Made by a program: the position numbers and the translations under genes. Positions 3,794-7,112 of a stretch of DNA of 7,112 nt are shown here, piece after piece (position 1 is the first letter of the stretch; every line of letters starts with the position of its first letter). The notes beneath the pieces were generated by a model. The model did no database searches, was not told the origin of the DNA, and was given only the letters and a program-made list of their open reading frames with translations. The DNA is from an uncultured Bacillota bacterium (GTDB lineage Bacteria > Bacillota > Clostridia > Tissierellales > Tissierellaceae), in the NCBI GenBank assembly GCA_937951995.1, contig CALGAG010000185.1, positions 1 to 7,112 of the forward strand, in the 5' to 3' direction.

Positions 3794-6257
3794 CTATATC
3801 CACCTCCTCTGAGTATCCCCAAGAATTTCCTACCTTACAGTCTGCTATCAATGGAACTGACATCTTAACATTAAATACTCTTTCCAGTCTTTCAATATTC
3901 TCCATTTCAGTTTTAACAATACGAGCCCATTTCTTCCACTTATCCTCATCCACCTCAAACATGATGGCATCATGGACTGTGGCAATGATAGATATTTCCC
4001 TGTCCTTTATAGGCACCCCCTTAATGTATTTGTTCCAGATGGTTATAGCTGATAAGATTGTTATATCAGAGGCAAACCCCTGAACAGGTGAATTGATTGC
4101 TTCCCTTTCCGCTGCCTGTACAGCTGATTTGTTTGTGGACTTTATGTCGGGTAATCTGCGTTCTCTCCCGTTGGGATATATTACCTTACCTAATTTGCGT
4201 ACCATCATTCGAGCATCACTATGCCACTTGATCAAGTCAGGATATGTTTGGAAGAATGCTTCTCGATGTAACATGGCTTCTTCGTCAGTCAGGTCCAATC
4301 CGTACTTTTGTTTAGCTGATCGCTTATAGGTTGTCCACCATGCCCCGTACAGGTACCCGAAGTTTGTTGCCTTTGCTGCTTTACGTTCCTCTTTGGTAAC
4401 ATCGGCTTCAGGTTTTCCTGTGGTTCCTGCAGCTGTTCTTGTGTGTATATCCCCTCCTGTCTGATAGATATATTTCATGTTTCTTTCGTTGGCTATGTGT
4501 GCTGCAACCCGTAACTCAACCTGTGAATAGTCCATCTCCATAAATAATTTACCGGGGGGAGCACCTATCAATCCCCGGATAGCCGGGTCTCTTGGAACCT
4601 GTTGTATGTTGGGGTTCTCGCATGAGGTTCTTCCGGTAACAGTGAACAGTTTAAAGTTGGGATGGAGCCTATCGCCTTTACCCAATTTCTCAGTCCAGGG
4701 GTCTAAGAACATTTTACGTTGTTGTTCCTGAGCCCTGTGGTCAGATAATAAATCAATCAGAGGATGTTGAACCTCATCCTTTAAATATATGATGGCTTCC
4801 TCCGATGTGGATGGAGCCCCTGTTCCTGTGGTAATCGTAGGATGGAATCCAAGACCCACAGGGGGTTGTTCAAATAAGAGAGATGCCATTTGTTTGGGAC
4901 TGTTCATGTTGAATGGCAATATCTTATCTTCTTTGGTCTTGTATCGTTTGGTTAAATACTTATCTACAAATTCAGGTGATACATACTGCTGAATGTCTTT
5001 CTCAATTTGTGTGATAGCCTGTAATGTCTTGTGTCTTTGTTCCATAAGTTGTTGTTTATGAACGTAGATGCCATGCAGCTCAATGTCGGTATACATTTCA
5101 AAGGCAGGCATCATCAGCTTATTGAACAGGTTCAGTAATCGTGGGGATTTCTTCAGTCCTTCCATAAGGGGGTCATGTAGTCTGACAGTATAATGTGTGT
5201 CCAGGGCATTGTACTTCAGTACCAGTTTTAATGGTTCCTCAGCCAGTCGTGATTGATCTACCATTGATTTGTAAGAAGGCACATTCAAATACACCTGTGA
5301 TAAGTATTCAAGGTTGTGGGGTGTATTCTCATCCAATAAGTAGGATGCCAGTAAGGTATCAAAATAGAACCTCATATTAATGTCTGCTTTTGATTTCAAC
5401 CATTTGGCATCGAACTTACCGTTCTGTGGCACAATTAAATGCGTTTCTAGGACCCTCTTGAAATATTGTAATACCGTTGTATACCCCGATTTCCAAGGTG
5501 ATTCCGGGTGTCCTAAAGGAATGGCATATGATATGTTAGGTCCAGGGGATAATGACATAGTAAGAATATGTTTGTCTGGGAGATTAGGATCAAAGCCCAT
5601 TGTTTCCAAGTCAAACCCGATAGGCCCTTCATACTTATTGCAATGATTGATAGCCTTTACCAGCTTTTGCTTATCCATTACATAGACTATTTCGTGATGG
5701 GGCTGTTTGACATTACCATACAGCATGTTAAAGAGTTTAGTCAAATCAGCTGTAAACATTTTCTTGAACTTCGGGTATTGCATCGTGGCAGAGGGACTGA
5801 GAAACGGTATTACCACAGCTTCATGTTCCCATGACCCCTTACTGTTTTCAAAGGTGAAAGAATATTTCATCTCCTTACCCCTGTACTTTGTGATACCACT
5901 TTTACCAATGAGACCCTTCATGGCTTCATTCCCCATAGTGATGATGTACTTGGGCTTGTATTTATTGATCTCATACAGCAGGTAATCTTTACAAGCTTCA
6001 ATCTGAGCCTTTACGGGTTTATCATATGAATGGCATCTGACCAGATGAGTGTATATATACTCTTTAGGTTTCAATCCCCGTTTGGTCATAAGGTCTTTCA
6101 TATAATCAAACTGTTTACCTTCAAATCCTACACCACATAAGTCTGATTCAATGGAGGGGGATTCATAGATAAACATAACCTCCCCTTCCATATTCCCTGT
6201 GGCACTGATGCATACGGTGGCTGCGTTCTCATGTCTGGAACATTTAGAGCATTTCAT
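3777..6257 (-). CDS. Family A DNA polymerase with N-terminal UDG-like domain and 3'-5' exonuclease, 826 aa
   Basis: Residues 1-180 resemble family 4 uracil-DNA glycosylases, with a cysteine set like their 4Fe-4S site (C3, C6, C75, C89), as in SPO1-type polymerases. The exonuclease domain (about 190-365) has DLET (D216, E218), NGKFDAKW (D283) and YNALD (Y349, D353), so proofreading should work. The polymerase domain has TGRTS and NIQQVPR, motif A MDYSQVELR (D576, E581), motif B RKAAKATNFGYLYG (R625, K629, F633, Y637) and motif C VHDAIMFEV (H762, D763). F633 matches the Phe that discriminates against dideoxynucleotides in E. coli Pol I. There is no 5'-3' exonuclease. It is the likely replicative polymerase. 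The glycosylase motifs are eroded and motif C has Ala where E. coli has Glu. The gene overlaps the deaminase gene by 14 bases and has a GGGG ribosome site seven bases before ATG 6257. Confidence 0.95.
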   Translation of the reverse strand: MKCSKCSRHENAATVCISATGNMEGEVMFIYESPSIESDLCGVGFEGKQFDYMKDLMTKRGLKPKEYIYTHLVRCHSYDKPVKAQIEACKDYLLYEINKYKPKYIITMGNEAMKGLIGKSGITKYRGKEMKYSFTFENSKGSWEHEAVVIPFLSPSATMQYPKFKKMFTADLTKLFNMLYGNVKQPHHEIVYVMDKQKLVKAINHCNKYEGPIGFDLETMGFDPNLPDKHILTMSLSPGPNISYAIPLGHPESPWKSGYTTVLQYFKRVLETHLIVPQNGKFDAKWLKSKADINMRFYFDTLLASYLLDENTPHNLEYLSQVYLNVPSYKSMVDQSRLAEEPLKLVLKYNALDTHYTVRLHDPLMEGLKKSPRLLNLFNKLMMPAFEMYTDIELHGIYVHKQQLMEQRHKTLQAITQIEKDIQQYVSPEFVDKYLTKRYKTKEDKILPFNMNSPKQMASLLFEQPPVGLGFHPTITTGTGAPSTSEEAIIYLKDEVQHPLIDLLSDHRAQEQQRKMFLDPWTEKLGKGDRLHPNFKLFTVTGRTSCENPNIQQVPRDPAIRGLIGAPPGKLFMEMDYSQVELRVAAHIANERNMKYIYQTGGDIHTRTAAGTTGKPEADVTKEERKAAKATNFGYLYGAWWTTYKRSAKQKYGLDLTDEEAMLHREAFFQTYPDLIKWHSDARMMVRKLGKVIYPNGRERRLPDIKSTNKSAVQAAEREAINSPVQGFASDITILSAITIWNKYIKGVPIKDREISIIATVHDAIMFEVDEDKWKKWARIVKTEMENIERLERVFNVKMSVPLIADCKVGNSWGYSEEVDIDAIQG
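3801..3807 (-). promoter_or_regulatory. Ribosome binding site of the 98-aa gene inside the polymerase gene
   Basis: GGAGGTG on the minus strand, seven bases before ATG 3793, is encoded by the Glu-Glu-Val codons near the polymerase C-terminus (SEEVDID). It argues that the small overlapping frame is real. Confidence 0.8.
5733..6257 (-). other. UDG family 4-like N-terminal domain of the polymerase
   Basis: This is the domain encoded by about residues 1-175. Iron-sulfur cysteines C3, C6, C75 and C89 and the blocks THLVRC, KYIITMGNEAMKGLIG and TKYRG keep the family 4 order. The usual GEAPG motif reads YESPS and the usual HPS motif reads SPS, so base excision may be lost. A role in uracil sensing, lesion recognition or structural tethering is inferred. 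Confidence 0.7.
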
Positions 6258-6657
6258 AAAAGATCCCCGCCTTGTCGAGTAACTCTAATGGGCCTGGACT
6301 ATAAGGCATAACAAACTTAACAGCTACAATCCCTGAATTGATAATCAGTTTAGCACAATCCCTGCATGGGGCATAAGTACAATACAATGTAGCCCCCTGT
6401 GTAGCGATACCATGTTTGGCTGCAAAGGCAATAGCATTAGCCTCAGCATGGATGGTAGCTACACAATGACCATCCTCCATGATACAACCCTCATCTATGC
6501 AATGAGGCATCCCGGATGGAGAACCAGCATATCCTGTGGAGATTATTCTCCCGTCCTTTTCAATGATGGCTGCTACCTGTTTTCGTTCACATGTACTTCG
6601 TTCTGCAATTACGTCTAACATTTTCATAAAGTAATTCTCTCGTGTTAATCTTTTCAT
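6244..6657 (-). CDS. dCMP deaminase, 137 aa
   Basis: It converts dCMP to dUMP, feeding thymidylate or modified-pyrimidine synthesis. The zinc site is complete: HAEANAI (H70 and catalytic E72) and APCRDC (C98, C101). The GYAGSPSGMPHC segment with C53 and C58, then GHC (H64, C65), matches the dCMP deaminase subgroup (ComEB and phage type) rather than cytidine or tRNA-adenosine deaminases. Length is typical. ATG 6657 has GGGAGGTG six bases upstream; ATG at residue 11 is less likely. The gene ends inside the start of the polymerase gene with a 14-base overlap. In this window no thymidylate synthase or dUTPase is present, so the fate of the dUMP is unknown. Next to a polymerase with a UDG-like domain, the pair may be linked to uracil control. 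Confidence 0.95.
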   Translation of the reverse strand: MKRLTRENYFMKMLDVIAERSTCERKQVAAIIEKDGRIISTGYAGSPSGMPHCIDEGCIMEDGHCVATIHAEANAIAFAAKHGIATQGATLYCTYAPCRDCAKLIINSGIVAVKFVMPYSPGPLELLDKAGIFYEML

Positions 6658-6676
6658 TGTTTACACCTCCCATTAC

Positions 6677-6706
6677 ATTATAACATTTAAGCGAATAACT
6701 CTGCAA
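6677..6706 (-). promoter_or_regulatory. Possible extended -10 promoter before the dCMP deaminase gene
   Basis: On the minus strand a perfect TATAAT (6682-6677) with TG one base before it forms an extended -10. The best -35 is TTGCAG (6706-6701) at 18-base spacing, a poor match. The predicted start near 6670 would fall inside the ribosome binding site and leave only about 13 leader bases. The segment TTAAATGTTATAAT matches that of the promoter at 3454-3467 in 13 of 14 bases. Real use is uncertain. Confidence 0.35.
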
Positions 6707-7028
6707 CTATTCTGTATAATTTGTGTATATCAGCATACAGTAACCTGTTTCTGAATCTTTTTTTACCTTCTTCAGACAATATGGCAGAATCTTTATCGAA
6801 GGTATACTCATACCACAGGGACAATAAGGTGAACAATACCAGTGAAGCTTTAGCAGGACCCAGATCCTGGAGTATTTTAATACCTAACTGATGCCCTTTC
6901 TTTGTAGTGTATACCTCAGAGGGTGATCTCCATTTCATTAGTCCCCTCTCTTTCATTTGAAGAAACAATTTGTATTCCTGCTGATAATACTCATCCGGCC
7001 TTTTTCCCCTCACGTCTCTTTCAAACAT
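6687..7028 (-). CDS. Unrecognised 113-aa protein upstream of dCMP deaminase
   Basis: I do not recognise this protein. It begins with a charged helix-rich part (MFERDVRGKRPDEYYQQEYK), has a short hydrophobic stretch near residues 61-73 (too short for a confident membrane span), and ends with amphipathic helices (IHKLYRIVAELF). There are no cysteines or catalytic motifs. The frame is open to the window end and the longest visible ATG is at 7094, but that ATG has no ribosome binding site. ATG 7028 has GGGGGG seven bases upstream, so it is preferred; the 7094 version or a gene continuing past the window edge cannot be excluded. It sits 29 bases upstream of the deaminase gene on the same strand. 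Confidence 0.65.
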   Translation of the reverse strand: MFERDVRGKRPDEYYQQEYKLFLQMKERGLMKWRSPSEVYTTKKGHQLGIKILQDLGPAKASLVLFTLLSLWYEYTFDKDSAILSEEGKKRFRNRLLYADIHKLYRIVAELFA

Positions 7029-7072
7029 TTTAATACCCCCCTGATACATATTCTGGCGGTTATGTGAAGCAC

Positions 7073-7111
7073 TTAATCTGTGAACTTTGGGCATGAAACA
7101 ATTACAAATTT
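7073..7111 (-). CDS. Possible C-terminal end of an upstream gene
   Basis: A minus-strand frame entering from the window edge reads KFVIVSCPKFTD and then TAA at 7075-7073. If real, it is the end of a gene upstream of the 113-aa protein, and would support the 7028 start since the next gene would follow after 44 bases. Twelve residues are too few for a product call. Confidence 0.25.
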   Translation of the reverse strand, partial: KFVIVSCPKFTD

Positions 7112-7112
7112 T

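Noticed and set aside
5380..5985. Several plus-strand frames of 88-92 aa opposite the polymerase gene
   Set aside because: The polymerase reading is motif-rich throughout this span, and these frames lack ribosome sites and recognisable domains.
7036..7070. TTCACA/TATCAG as a promoter for the 113-aa gene
   Set aside because: The spacing is 16, the -10 is weak, and the predicted start would fall within the ribosome binding site.

Overview
The window looks like part of the DNA-replication and recombination region of a double-stranded DNA phage (or an integrated prophage) of a low-to-moderate-GC Gram-positive host, probably Bacillota. The evidence is a set of short, tightly packed genes all on the minus strand, strong AGGAGG-type ribosome binding sites, sigma-A-like promoters with extended -10 elements, and a family A DNA polymerase carrying an N-terminal uracil-DNA-glycosylase-like domain, an arrangement known from phage SPO1. 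No virion, lysis, integrase, tRNA or CRISPR feature is present, so the exact phage type cannot be named.

Transcription runs from high to low coordinates. First comes a nucleotide and polymerase block: an unrecognised 113-aa protein (6687-7028), a dCMP deaminase (6244-6657), the 826-aa UDG-like/exonuclease/polymerase protein (3777-6257) and an unrecognised 98-aa protein (3497-3793). The last three are chained by short overlaps. A second block starts at its own promoter (about 3454-3482) and holds a Cas4/RecB-type iron-sulfur nuclease (2348-3421), a Sak4-like AAA/RecA-core ATPase (1513-2373), a DUF669-type single-strand-binding protein with an acidic tail (1034-1510) and a small VRR-NUC nuclease (717-1034). 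This reads as a recombination and repair module: end or flap processing, strand annealing or exchange, ssDNA coating and structure-specific cutting.

The third block is a single-gene unit. A promoter with perfect TTGACA and TATAAT hexamers at 17-bp spacing sits inside and just after the end of the VRR-NUC gene. It drives a 181-aa protein with an acidic N-terminal half, a small predicted DNA-binding domain and a lysine-rich tail (114-659). A strong intrinsic terminator (62-93) follows. The combination predicts an abundant, nucleoid-protein-like factor.

The points most worth following up are the highly expressed charged protein, the eroded glycosylase motifs in the polymerase, the dual coding and regulatory use of the VRR-NUC 3' end, and three start sites moved downstream from the longest ORF. 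All family names come from motifs read by eye; no database search was made.
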